Assembly: GCA_036346375.1 (NCBI GenBank)
Contig: CM070515.1
Location: 11,120,423-11,184,422, forward strand
Source: Guadua angustifolia
Lineage: Eukaryota; Streptophyta; Magnoliopsida; Poales; Poaceae
DNA length: 64,000 bases
Direction: 5' to 3'
Position numbers and translations under genes: made by a program. The notes beneath the pieces were generated by a model that worked only from the letters and a program-made list of their open reading frames with translations, was not told the origin of the DNA and ran no database searches. Shown here one piece after another: positions 10,133 through 22,800 of the stretch; position 1 is the first letter of the stretch; each line of letters starts with the position of its first letter.

Positions 10133-11898
10133 GAGATTTTGAATGAATTCCCTTGATTGATTCTGTGAAAACTGTACAACATATATAGAGTACAAAAGGA
10201 ATGATTGACCGGCTATTAGTTACCGGAAATAATTAGGGATTTTGCTATAATAATCAGCCATATTTAGAGAGATATGATTGGCTGTGAATCAGAAAAGAAT
10301 AATTAACTATAATGACCAGTCATTATTGGAGATATGCCGAGGAGAGGGAGCTAGGGGAGATATTAGAGATGAGTAATCTTACCCTAATTTTAATAGCATT
10401 AATTTAAAACCAATCCTTAATAAATTAAAAAAAACATATCTCCAGTGGTTTTTTGGCGTTTAATTACAAAGAAGCTTATGGATTTTGAAAAAAAAAAAAC
10501 CGTAGTTGAAAAGTCTTTAATTTTTTAGCTTTTAAACTTAAAGAAAAAACACAGACAAACATGACATAAATCGATTAGCCCGTGTGACTGAGAACATGTG
10601 AAGCTAAATTGCAAGAACAATTAATGTCAATTACTTAGTCCAGCTAATACCGGAAAACAATGTGATGGGCTGATGACGGCGTACGCCCTGTAATATGCCA
10701 ATCATGCAACGCAAACACACATGCACGACTTCCTTCCGTTCCCTCCGAGGCTAAGGAACGCCGTTGCACCGGCAAAGAAGCAGCTCTGGAGACGGCGTGC
10801 GTGACTCGATTCCGGATTTCGGGCTGGTTGAAGTGGGCCTCGATTGAGATGGGAGATCTGGCTCTTGCAGCTGGAAACGGTCGAGATCGATTGCGTGAAC
10901 GCGGCGGCCTCGCGTCAGTGGTTTGCCAGCTGCTACCCATCCGTCGTCGCCTCATCCGCGCCCGGGCTGCCTGGAATCACAGGGATCACAGGGACGCGCG
11001 AACCACTACCGAAATACCGAATGCAAGATGAAGCAACAAGTGGTGCCGTCGGTGGCATTCGTGCAAGCTTTGCACCCACTACCCAGCATCTTCGAATGGC
11101 ATCATGTCAGGTTCCGGGTACGCACGGATGGTCGATCGAGTGGCCGCAGGGTTGTGTGGCACCAGCGCAAGCGTCACGGCAGAACCAGGGAGAGAACACG
11201 GGCCGCTCCTCGACCGCGAAACGAGTGAACGTAACGAAATGAGTGCGCTGAAATGCCCGGCAAAAGTGACGGTACTTGAAAATTTTCGTTAAGATGCATA
11301 TCTCACATGTGTAACTATATAGTTTTATACAATAATTTTATAATATTATAAATCTAATATATATATTTAAAATTTATTAAAATTACAATACAAATAATTC
11401 TACGGTCTTGAAAATATCAAATCACTAAAATTAGAATTAATTTAATCAATAAATTTGACATTAAAGAGGTGATGTTACAGTATTTTCAAAATTTGTAGCA
11501 CGCCACTGCCAGCAACGAGCTACTTTACTCTTGACTCTTCAATACGAGGTACAGCGTCAGTGATGGCCCACTGGAGCTGTGGAGTAGAGAGTCCCAACAC
11601 GCAGGAACACAGTTACTCTGCTGTACCACGGGCCACCAGAACATGCTGGTGCTGAACCAGCCCCACACGCCTTTCATCTTCGGGTGGCGAATCAATTGCA
11701 ATGGAATCGAAAAACAGAAGGACACGTCTCTATTTTTCTTTTTTCTCCCCCCTTTCTTTTTGCTACTGTGAGTTTGTGTCTTGTGAGTTTACACTTGCAC
11801 AAGATCGATCTATGTGATCAATTGCCTTGATGCTACGTACCAATCAGCTCAAACTCTATTTACTTCGAGGGACGATTACCTTAGCTGGCTAAGGAATA
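10133..11898. other. intergenic, no gene recognised
   Basis: AT-rich except for a GC-richer patch at 10680-11270. Several overlapping open frames occur there on both strands, none with a recognisable motif or splice pattern. Possible gene debris; nothing firm. Confidence 0.35.
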
Positions 11899-12399
11899 AG
11901 TCTATTTTACACCTACTAATTGTTCAAAAAGTTTATTTAACATTCTTAACTATAAAATCAGATCTTTAATACACTAAACTTATAAAACCATATCAATTTA
12001 CACTTTAAGACGGTTTTACTAACAGCATGGTTTTTTTGTGTTTTTTTGCTACATTGACAACTATATCATCAATTTTTGCTGATGTACATTAAAATGGAGA
12101 GAAGGAATGATGATAAGAAGAAGAAAGAGAACGTATATAGAGAGAAAAGAAGTGTGAAAGAGGCCAATGATGTTGATGTCAATACCTATAAATTAGATCT
12201 TCATTACCAAAACTTAATGACGTAACTGTCAATATAGTGAAAACTATCTTGAGTGTGGCCCAAACCATTAAAATCACCTTTTAAAACCGTTTTAGGATGT
12301 AAATTGACCCGAATATATAAGTTTGGAAGTTAAATACTTGGTTTTGTAGTTGATGGTGTTAGATAAACTTCTGGGAAAGTCGAGGGTGTAAAATAGACT
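11899..12399. mobile_element. MITE with long terminal inverted repeats
   Basis: The left end AGTCTATTTTACACC is repeated inverted at the right end, and the similarity runs on for about 100 bp with substitutions (for example tcaatttacac and acggtttta on both arms). TA flanks both ends, but the true duplication length is unclear. About 500 bp, non-coding. Confidence 0.6.
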
Positions 12400-12635
12400 T
12401 AATAGGATTTCTTGCGTTGCACCAAAGGCAAAGAATAAAGACACGTTAATAAGTATAGCATAAATATCACCATATTTTCACAACCCTATAGTAACAGGAA
12501 AATACACGTTAAGAGCAACAATTCTTTTAGCATCCATCTTGATTTATCCACATAATGAAAACTCACTTCAAATTGCCTTACAGAAAGATAAGTGTCAAAT
12601 AATCATGTTTACAGAAGCAACTTAAACAATAAAAT

Positions 12636-13585
12636 CTATTGACCTACAAGTTGCCAGTCAACACAATATTTTCTCAACTTTGGATCACCATTCCCATAAT
12701 CCTTAACAGCAGGGGGTGCACTTTGGGGTTCCTGAAAAAATGACAGCAGCTTTTGTAAGATTATGAACACAATCGAAAGTTGAAGAGACAAAAGATACAT
12801 ATTACGATGTAAAACTTCAAACCTTTGGTTCTTCAACCTCATGAAAGCCATTCTCCAGGTTCTGAATGATAGAGAGAGACAAACAAAAAAAAAGGCTGAG
12901 TAAAGGAACATAAGCATTTCAACAGCAGAAGGATATTTTCTCTTGAAGCCTGAAGCAGAATAACAGAACAAATATGCCAATCAATGTACTAGCTATAATT
13001 TCTCACTAATCAAACATATACGCAGAGGTGCTCATATCATGAAGCTGGGGTTAAGAAAATAGAACAACCTTAGCATTGCCATGTTAAGAAAATAGAACAA
13101 CCTTAACAACATAAGCACGATCATCACTCATTAGCGACCAAACTCAATATACTAGAAAGAGAACTTGCCCTTCTTCCAAAAGTTGTAATGCCTTCTTCTC
13201 TTCTGTCACATTTTAACATGTCTTGTCTTCCAAAGTAGGCAGTAATGCCGCTACTTTGCATGCAAATTTGAGCAACACAATAGATTCCTTCCACCAAGGT
13301 CGCATTACGATTCCCGCCCCAAGCCTAAGCAATCCCTTACCCAACCACTAACTCCACTTGCAAAATCGATTAAGCGCAACAAATTTCGAGCTTCTAACAA
13401 TAGGAAGCGGCTCCTCCACTGAATCAAAACACGGCGTGCGGGGGGAGGCTAGCCCACCCGGATCTCGAGCTCAGACACCGAATCTTGGATCTCGGCCACC
13501 CACGGAGCAATCAAGGAGGAGGAACCATGAGGGACCGGAGGGAGGCGCTTAAGGGGATGGTACTTACGGTGAGAAGGTTGTTCAT
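12636..13585 (-). CDS. small spliced gene, 50-residue product, unknown
   Basis: Proposed exons on the minus strand are 13585-13568 (MNNLLT), 12861-12823 and 12731-12636. All three join in phase 0 with GT-AG borders to give 50 residues ending in CVDWQLVGQ and a TAG stop. The donor after the first exon (GTAAGT) is strong, the acceptors have pyrimidine tracts, and a CT-rich leader precedes the ATG. The product is acidic in the middle (ENGFHEVEEPKE) and has no signal peptide or membrane segment. I do not recognise the family. Undetected exons may lie in the long first intron, so the true protein may be longer. It could also be a truncated copy of a larger gene. Confidence 0.4.
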
Positions 13586-13639
13586 GGCGGCGGTGGCGGC
13601 GCTGGCAGGAGAGAGAAAGTAGAGGAGGAGGCACTGCTG

Positions 13640-15821
13640 CTGTTGCCCTGCAAGAAGAGAAATGGGGTGAGCAGCGGAGGATTAGCCGCCTCGGTCACCG
13701 AATATGCAGGAGGATTTAGGTCGAACAGCAGTGTCGCCAACGAATGGCGAAGAAATCGTATACGCCATGCCCGCTTCGATGCGTTGAAAAACGTTAGCGA
13801 GCCAAAGTTTCAGCGATGGCGAGCCAAAAATGGAGATGAATCAAATACCAGCTAAATTGAGATGGCATGACCAATATTTGGTATGGCTAGTGTTGGCTTC
13901 AATCCAAACATACCCTTAATCTGCTGGTTAATGACCAACCAACCAAGGATGGCTTGCTAAGGATCCAAATTTCATTTTTAAACCACATCTTGGGGGCGGC
14001 TGAAATTAGAAATTTCGGCGAGATTTTGGGTCAAAAACTAAATTTCAAATCTGATATTTTAACAGTAAAAATCCAAACTTTCGATTGAAATGACCAAAAT
14101 TTCAGCCCTTATCAACCTCATGAAATTGTCTCCTGAGGTTAGAAAAAATTTGGAGAAAGTATGAAAAAATCATGTAAGCATTTATCTACATTCCTATCTA
14201 TTTAAATGCAAAATACTAAGTACTTACATATAAAATACCCTTCCAAATCAAACCTATAGGTTAGAACACCTGATAAGATTTTTTATTTCTTAACCTTCAC
14301 CGTGGCCAAATAGCTTAGAACACTAGGAAAGCTATAGATGCAAATGAGTGAACTAAGCAAGCTAATAACTAGCTAAGATATATACTTAATTTTCGCTCTC
14401 ATCAACTAAAAAGATTTAGAACAATATGCGTAAACACATTCAATTCTGAAACTTCAGAGAAACACAAGAAAAGAAATGGAGAGCGGCGGCTGGCACAGAA
14501 CTGTACACGAAGATATCCTTGCCATGTCCAAGGTCCTTGCTGCAGCCATGACAGTACCTTAAGAAATTGTCAGTGCCACTCGCCGCCCACTCAGCCGAGA
14601 AACCGCCGCGGGTCTCGAGTCTCGACCACGAGATTGTTGAATATGTGTGTCGCGTCAGGAAATTGTACAAGAATCAATGGAAGACTGCTGTGGAAGAAGA
14701 GCTTGGTTGGTGCAGAGAACTGAACTATTATATCTGCAGCTAGCTAAGTATGCATGCCGAGCCTGCAAGTCACAGAGCAAATTAGTGTGCAACCCAAGCA
14801 TGCATCGAAGCAAGCAATGAGCAAAGCTAGGTTGTGCAGGAGCTAGATCACATAGCATTCGAGCCCGGATTCTCTCCAACCAAGCAAGCAAAGCTCTAGT
14901 AGTGCGCTCTGTTGAATACATGCATGCAGCTTCCGATTCCTCACATGGAGGATAAATTGAAGGCATTATAATTTGCTATAAAAATTTTGATGCTAAATTC
15001 AGTCCACACCGAAATCTCATCGAAATAGACTGAAACCTGACCGAAAATCCCAAAATCGCAAAAGTTTCAACATATCCAATCCATCCCAAAAATTGAAGTT
15101 AACATGAATTGTAGTTAACATGTTTGCATAATTTAAATTAAGATTTTGGGTTAGGATTTATGGTTAGGTTTAAGGTTAGGGTTACATAATTTATATATGT
15201 ATTTTTTAAAAAATTCATATGTATTCTTCAGAAAAGTCCTCACAATTCGTCAGAAAAAAAGATTTGGTGCTAAGTCCGATTCTACAAATATGAAAATCGA
15301 TCGAATTTATGATCATCTCGGTCCAAAACCCGAAATCTCATTAAAAAAATCCCGAAATCACTATAGTAATTTTGAAGATTTTTAACTTTTTTATCTCATT
15401 GAGATTTAGAATCTTGCTACGACCTAAAGCCGAAATGTGGGTAAGATTTTGAGCCATGTGGCTTGCTGGTTAACCAAACCGCTAGCTTGCACGGCTGCAC
15501 TGGCCCAAACTCCCAAAATAAGAGCAACGGCATCGCGTCACCGACCGGTGGTCCCCACAGTCCGCGGACCCCACTCACCAGCCTCACAGGCCCCAATTAC
15601 GGGCCTCCGCTGCACTGTCGACCACCGCACTCGCTTCCAAGCCAAGGCAAAAAGCGCAACGAGCCGCCGACGGCAACCACCAACGGACCAACCAGTCCAC
15701 TACTCCTAAACTCCCACACTACTACCTCACCGCTTCCCCTTATAATTACTAGTGGCGGAGCGGGAGGGAACCCTAACCGTCTCGGCCACTGACGACGAAG
15801 ACGCGAAGTGAGGGGAGGGCC
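13640..15821. other. intergenic, probable divergent promoters
   Basis: This lies between the minus-strand small gene and the plus-strand rhomboid gene, so it must hold both promoters. Patches at about 13990-14140 and 15000-15420 share words such as gaaatttcgg and ccgaaatctcat, suggesting repeat DNA. No gene was recognised. The last 300 bases before 15822 are CT-rich, as expected of a grass leader. Confidence 0.35.
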
Positions 15822-18451
15822 ATGGCGAGCAGCGGCGAGGGGAAAACCCGCGACACGGCGGGTTACCAGTTCGCCTCGTATGGCGGATACGAAGCCGCGG
15901 AGGAGCGGCGCTGGTGGCCGTGGCTCGTTCCCACCGTGCTCGTCGCCTGTGTGGTGGTGTTTGTCGTCGAGATGTTCATCAACGACTGCCCCCGCCACGG
16001 GCGCCCCCTCGGCGACGCCTGCGTCGCCGGGTTCCTCCGCCGGTTCGCCTTCCAGCCGCTCCGCGAGAACCCCCTCCTCGGCCCCTCCTCCGCCACGTAC
16101 GTCTCACGGCCTCACGATTGGCTTCAAATTTCGTGAAATTGCTGGATTTGATGTGAAATTGGGAGGGAAAAGTGGGGATTTTTAGGGGGTTTTGGTCTGG
16201 CGTTCGCGTCGTTTCAGAGGAATTGAAGGTTTCTGTTGTGTTTAGTGTGGATTTGAAGCGAAAGTTGGTAGTTTGTCTAGCTTTCAAGTGTCATCGCTAG
16301 TAAAGGCCGGAACTTTTGTTCTCATCATAATTTTTAGCTGGTGGTTTGGAAATGGGGTAGATTGTGTATTGGCGATTACTTAGATCTTTATTGCTACTGC
16401 CTTGAGATGGCGGCGAGCAAAAACATTATGAAGTATTGAAGTGTTGCAAATAAGACCCCTTCTAGCATGTAGATTTCTACTGAAGTATTTTGGTTTCTCT
16501 TTTATTCTTCTAAGATTCGTCTCTAGTGTCTACGTCGCGTACAGGCAGTTCAAAATTACAGTTGTGATAGAAACACTATAGTATTTTTCTCAGATATAGT
16601 TGGCAATTAGGTTACCAGGTTATGTTGCCCTCATTAGCTTTTCTATTTGTCCCACCTCTTCCAGTAAGATATTGATAGGTGTGGACCTTTTTCCCTCTCT
16701 CTTCAGCTGTAAAAAATCTCTCTTTAGCTGTAAAAAAGTGATTTTTGTAAGTTCTAGTTCATGAATTCTATCACGTGGGAAATCGTCTTAATTTCGTGAA
16801 TTCCATCACGTGGGAAATTGTCTTAATTACAATGTACTGTATTGTATAACACATGGTATAGTTTTCTTCATCTTGAAAGTGTCCTAACAAAAATTTCACT
16901 CCATTGTGCAGTTTGGAGAAGATGGGAGCTCTTAACTGGGCCAAAGTTGTTCATCAGCACCAAGGGTGGCGCCTCATTAGCTGTATATGGCTCCATGCTG
17001 GTCTAGTCCACTTGATTGTTAACATGCTAAGCTTGTTATTCATTGGAATCCGCCTTGAGCAGCAATTTGGGTTTGGTAAGCTTCTTAAAAGTACCGCATT
17101 GATTCATTTTGCCAGTGCCACAGTATTGTTAATCTCTTGCAGTTGAAGTACATCGGTTGGCAATCTTTATCTGTTGTTTTGTAACACTAGTCCCTCTTTT
17201 GTGCAATGTACTTCATGTTTTAACTTTTAAGCATTAGAATTCTCTGAGCTGGTTATGCCTTAGTACTTGTAGTACTTGTGGAAACTGATGTCAGTCTGAA
17301 TTAAGTCGATCCAGAGGTTTGATTCCATTCTTCATCTCTTTGTTGTAACTGTTTGGCTAGTTGGCTTGCTATATATATCATTTCGTTGGTGTTACAACAC
17401 AAGGCTATTGCTCTCACAAATCTGAGTATGACTTATAGAGTTGGTTTCATGGACTTCATTTAAGAACTAGTCAGGTCTACAAATGTGGGTAGTCTCTTTG
17501 GACTCATTTCCTTCATATGTCGTATTATGGATTTGAACATAGGGTGCATTTACCTTTGTGTTAAACTGTTAAACCTAGAGTGCATTCCTGTACACTGACT
17601 AAAGTTTTTCTCGCTTGCAAGTGCGCATTGGGATTATCTACTTGCTATCTGGTTTTGGTGGCAGTGTGCTGTCTGCACTGTTCTTACGGAGTAACTACAT
17701 CTCTGTTGGTGCTTCTGGAGCTTTGTTTGGCCTCCTTGGGTCTATGCTCTCTGAGCTTATTATGAACTGGACTATTTATTCTAACAAGGTCAGCAGAAGA
17801 GAGACAATATATTTGTACTGTTTTACTCCTATTCAGTTGTTCGACGCAATTTTCAGCTGTTTCGCGCTTGCAGGCGACAGCCATCATAACTCTGCTGTTT
17901 ATAATTGCAATCAATTTGGCAATCGGGATACTACCGCATGCTGATAATTTTGCCCACATTGGTGGATTTGCGACTGGATTCCTTCTTGGGTTTGTACTGC
18001 TAGCAAGACCTCAATTTGGTTGGATGGAACGACATGAGTTGCCTCAGACTAATCAGCCTCCAAAGTACAAAGCATACCAGTATGTTTTGTGGGGTGGTGC
18101 ACTCCTCTTGCTGCTAGTTGGGTAAGTCTCTCCACTCCATCTAAAAGACGTGATGCACTTGTATGTAGTCCACTTATCACTTTGTAGTAGGCCACGTACT
18201 ATCCATGTATTGCAAAGGGAAGTTAAAAAAACAGTGTCATCGTATACAATGTTCTGAACCGACATTATAGCCTGGATGACCAATCTCTTGTTATTATAAA
18301 GCCATACTTGAAACCTAACATATGTGACTTATGATGCAGATATGCGATTACCCTGGTGATGCTTTACAAGGGTAAAAACGGGAACGATGGTTGCCACTGG
18401 TGCCAGTACCTGAACTGCGTACCAACATCCAGATGGAATTGCAGTACTTAG
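15822..18451 (+). CDS. RBL: rhomboid-like intramembrane serine protease
   Basis: Multi-pass membrane protease that cleaves single-span proteins inside the bilayer. Proposed exons are 15822-16096, 16912-17075, 17622-17788, 17874-18121 and 18340-18451; phases match at every GT-AG junction and give 321 residues. The catalytic serine is in GASGALFG (Ser178), the catalytic histidine in HIGGF (His230), and the HxxxN element of the oxyanion site in HLIVN (125-129). The first membrane segment is about residues 29-50. The C-terminus is cysteine-rich (CHWCQYLNC). Length and motif order fit plant RBL proteins of the secretory pathway; no organelle transit peptide is evident. The start was chosen as the first ATG after a CT-rich leader. 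No lesion was found. Confidence 0.92.
16761..16831. repeat. 35-bp tandem duplication in rhomboid intron 1
   Basis: The block gaattctatcacgtggg with its following 18 bases occurs twice in tandem with two differences. Each copy carries a CACGTG (G-box) core. Whether it has regulatory meaning is unknown. Confidence 0.6.
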
Positions 18452-18942
18452 ATGGCTCAATTTTCCGTTAGTTTTTCTCCAAAATACATATATCCTTCAG
18501 GGAGCCATTTTTATGCTTGTGCGTTTGTAGATATCTACAACAAAAATTTGTCCTCTTGCCTGTACTTCACAGAGCTGAATTCTCCCTACTTCTATAAAGT
18601 ACAATCTTGCTCGATGTAATTCGAGCTTGTACCTGTTGATTCCAGCATAAATCTATATATCAATTTTTCTCCCAAATTTGCTGTGGTCTGCTGAATTCTG
18701 AGAATCCTTGCAAGCAATCTTACTGATAGATCGCCTACTGCTCTACCTCATATCCTCGTCTAACATTGTTGGATGCAATTACTCAGAAGAGGATGTGTAG
18801 GAGGAGCTGCCTATCTAATCTTTTCCTGTAAGGAGAACTGGAGAATAATCGGGATTCGATTCTTGTGCTCTACGACTAAGCCACATAAGTTGTAGGATGT
18901 GCTATACGTACACTATGTCGCATAGGTTGTCGTGACTCGTTA

Positions 18943-19218
18943 GGGTATGTACAATGGTACATGTCAGCTGTCTGTAAGATCATGCCACCTAAGATTTTAG
19001 GTGATGTAGAGGAGAGAGATGGAAGAGAGAGAAAGCTGCTGTCTACTATTTAACAGACGGTCTTATAGACAGCTTTCTATTTTATATACCATTGTATAGA
19101 CAGTCTGTTATTTGGATAAGAGAACATTACAGACAACTATATAGACGATCCATTGTATAAGTTATTTTTAGTGTTGTCTATAGATGATGTGGAGATATAT
19201 TATAGTACAATTGTACCG
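18943..19218. mobile_element. MITE-like inverted-repeat element
   Basis: The left end GGGTATGTACAATGG and the right end, read on the other strand as CGGTACAATTGTAC, are imperfect inverted repeats. The interior has several copies of the word tagacag/ctgtcta. It is about 276 bp, non-coding, between the rhomboid and PUX8-like genes. The target duplication was not resolved. Confidence 0.5.
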
Positions 19219-19820
19219 TTGCAGTTTGTTGTTGGTCATGCGCAGTATGGACTATGAGCATGGACATTTCTTTGCCTTCAGAACATGAGTTTCCAGCGTT
19301 GCAGAGCATCATGTGACCAAAAGATCTTCCAGGATTTCACCTCGGTGCAACAAGGTATATACCATTACCGGGAGCAATTGCTTTCAGCGTCAGCCTCACC
19401 AAGTTCTGAAGTTCCCCTTCTTTCAGGGAGAAGACACAGGCCTCTTTCTCTCTCTCTTCTGGAATGGCATACTTCTTCTTCAAGAAGATGGCAATTACAT
19501 CCATGCCCCAACATGTGTCGTGTCGAACCTATCCCCTGGAGGGCACGAGCGTAAATATCCGAACTCTAGTGGGCTAAGCAGCCCACGGCCCACGGCCCAT
19601 CAAATCTTAACCACCAAGAAAGCGAAGGAAAGGGCAAAAAAGGAAAAGGAAAAAGGGACACCGCATCAACACTACTTGAATTAATACACACGGCTCCGTT
19701 GCTTCACGACTCTCTTTTTCCTCCGCCCTCTCTCCCTCCCTCCCTCCCTCCTCTCCGACTCCAACCTCCTCGCCGTCGCGTCGCCGCGGAGCCCTAGGCC
19801 GGCGCCTCCGCCCTACCGCC

Positions 19821-22800
19821 ATGGAGCGGTCGCCGCAGGAGGCGATCGACACCTTCATAGGCATCACCGGCGCCGACGAGGCCGTCGCCGTCCGCAAGCT
19901 CGAGGTGACGCCGACCCGCTCCTCCCTCATCAGTCGTGTCCCTTTCTCTCCCTTCCCGCTCCCCATTCGACCCCCTGTTACAGTTCCGTACTCGTGGATT
20001 TTGTCGCTTCGGGTTTCGAGTTAGGGTTCGCTTTGTCTGCTTGGTTTTGGGTTAGATGGCGATGCGATGGGATGGCGGATGGGTGGTGTGAGTGTGATGC
20101 GCGATTTGCGTCAGGGTTTGATGAGTACGTGGGGTCGGTCTGTAGGGTGCATAGAGTTGAGAAAAGGAGCGGAATTGGGGTTTGTGGAGTGTAATGCCTG
20201 CGAGTTTTGAGCCATGGTGCTATAATTGGCGCATGCGCTTAATTTCTGGTTTATATTTGCCCTTTGGGAAATGCTGAATCACCAGTGGATTAGAGTTTGA
20301 GGGGGGGTGCCGTGGATCTCTTTAAATGTTACGGCTGTGAATTTTGTTGATACATGTAGTGGGAGAACCAACTTTGTTGATATTAAATCCGTTTTAGATG
20401 TTTATGTTATGGAACTCTTGTGGGGAGAAGTATCACAGTCGTAGTTGGCTGTATTGGGAGTAGGAGCGAGAGGGAAGAACACTTATGTTTGGGTCCTTGC
20501 CTGTGTGGGAAGACTGTTGTCGTCTATTGAATGGCTCAAGGTTTGCAGATCTGGTTTTCTGATTTAATTGATAAACCGATTGATTTATGGGGTGAACAGG
20601 TTTTGGTTGGCCAGTAGTTCCTTTGGGAGAAACATTTTAAGTTGCAGTGTGTTGAGACTTGAGATTTAACAGAAGAAAATTAAGTTATTTTATCTCTATG
20701 TGGATTTTGCACGGGTATAGCGAATGAACAAGCCTTCTGATCTTTATGTGGATTTTGAACTGGTATAGCAAATGAACACAACTGGTTGTTGGTTTTTGTC
20801 GCAATAGCCCTTGGAAATGCAGGTTTGGAGTGCTGACTGAAATACTGCAATTTCTGTTCCTTTTGGCTGCATTGAGCATAACTTTTGCTTGGAACCTCCA
20901 GTTGATTTATCTTTGTTCTGATGTTGTAAAGCCACTAGCAGCCTGCATTCTGAATTAGTTATTTGTGGCACCTTGACGAATATGACCCGAGTTCATGTGT
21001 ATTTCTTATATTTGTTCATCTAGTATTGCTGTAAAACAATATTGGAATTTACAGAGGTAGATATTTCACAGTGAATTTCAGTTTAACCCCATAGGCTACA
21101 CTCATTATCATCTGGTGTGCTGTTTTCAACCTTTACTAATTTTAACTCAAAAGACTGTTTAAGAGCTTGTTAGCATGTATTCATGTTCATCGCGTATCAC
21201 ATTTGGCTCATCTATTAGACATAGCGATTGTTGCTATACAAATATTACTGTGCTTTCCGGGCTCATTTATTGGTTATAGTGACTGGCTGTTGAAATATTA
21301 TTCAGGAACATAGTGGTGACCTAAATGAAGCTGTGAATGCTTATTTCAATGAAGGAGACAGGACTGTGTATGTGTTTTGTTCTCCTATCTGTTTCCTTTC
21401 TTATATGCATTTATTGTCCTGATACCCATGCTGTCCCCTTAGCAAAATATAATTGATCTGTATGATTTTCAGCACCAGAAACAATCAGAACCCTATACCT
21501 GCCAGTCATGATGATATGATGGATCTGGACGAACCACTTGATCCTACATTCCACAGTCCTTTGTTCCCTGAAACTTTGGGCAACCGTTTTGCATTTTTGG
21601 ATCCAAACTTAGTTGAGAGAGCTGCTGCTGGTATATTTCGTCGGGGGCCTCATGTTACACACCCCAGGGAGGTGAGGCAGATACCTATTGAAGTTAAGGA
21701 CAACAGTCCTCAAACAGGTAGTTCTGGCCAGGGTCCTGTTATTGAAGATGTTACTGGACGGGAGTCTTCATATGGCCCGGAGGTTCATGGGACTGTTGTA
21801 ATTGATGAAGATGATGATAACTTGGCATCTTCTCATGCTCCTAATATCCCAAGAAATACTTCAAACTCAAACTATTCTACGCCAAGTGCTCCCCCATTGG
21901 TCGATGTTAGTGATTATAACAATGACATAGAAGAGGAGATGATCCGTGCAGCCATTGAAGCGTCAAAAAGAGATGCTGAAGGACTGACAAATGTAAGCTT
22001 CTGCTTATTGGATATCTCATTATTCTAAGAATTTAGATTATACACATCTTTTTTGACCAAATCCGTTGTATTTAGGGCCTAAATAGCGGTGAACATGAAA
22101 ATACATCACGTGGCAGAGATGATGATGAGCTTGCTCAGGCAGTTTCTATGTCCTTGGAGGTAGTTCTCCAAGATGCAGAATTCTGTTTTTGTGCATATTC
22201 AGATATACCTTTATGCTCAAAACATTTTTTATGTGATTAATCAGACAGCTGAGAGAGAGAGAGTTCTACGGCAAGAGGGAATGTATGTGGTTGATCATTC
22301 TTCTGATTTATCTGATAAGGAAGACATTGAAGGACCAAGTGGGACAGTTGATAGGTGACTATTAAATATTGTTATCCACCTGCTAACTTATGTTCGATTA
22401 TTCATAGATTAGTAAGTTGATAGGTTCCCATCAGTGTATATCACTTCCTCAGTGCCCATTGTTCCACCTGCCATGAGTTTTCTACACTTTCAGTTTATGC
22501 AATGTTTTATTGCAGTTGCAGTCTAACTTATCCAGTGACTATTTGTTTCATTTTAAGTCAGTTTTGACTAGCTAAGCACGAGCAATGTGTGTCCTATGCA
22601 AGAACCTCAGGTTAACCTGCTTCTATCTATTAGTAGCTGATTCCTCATACTTATCCTTTCTTGTTGGAGGCAAGGACTAACTGCAGGGAATGTTGGAACT
22701 TCTGGGCAATCGGTAGATGAAGAGAACTTCCAAGAGGATATCGAAGATGTTGAGGAACAACCTTTAGTTAGACAACGTTCTAGGCGTATTCCATCTGGAA

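Noticed and set aside
10644..11292. Cluster of 60-130-codon frames on both strands
   Set aside because: No recognised domain, splice pattern or preferred frame; noted only as possible gene debris.
19285..19684. Frames of 89 and 123 codons upstream of the PUX8-like gene
   Set aside because: Overlapping frames with no motif; the region ends in the CT-rich leader of the next gene.
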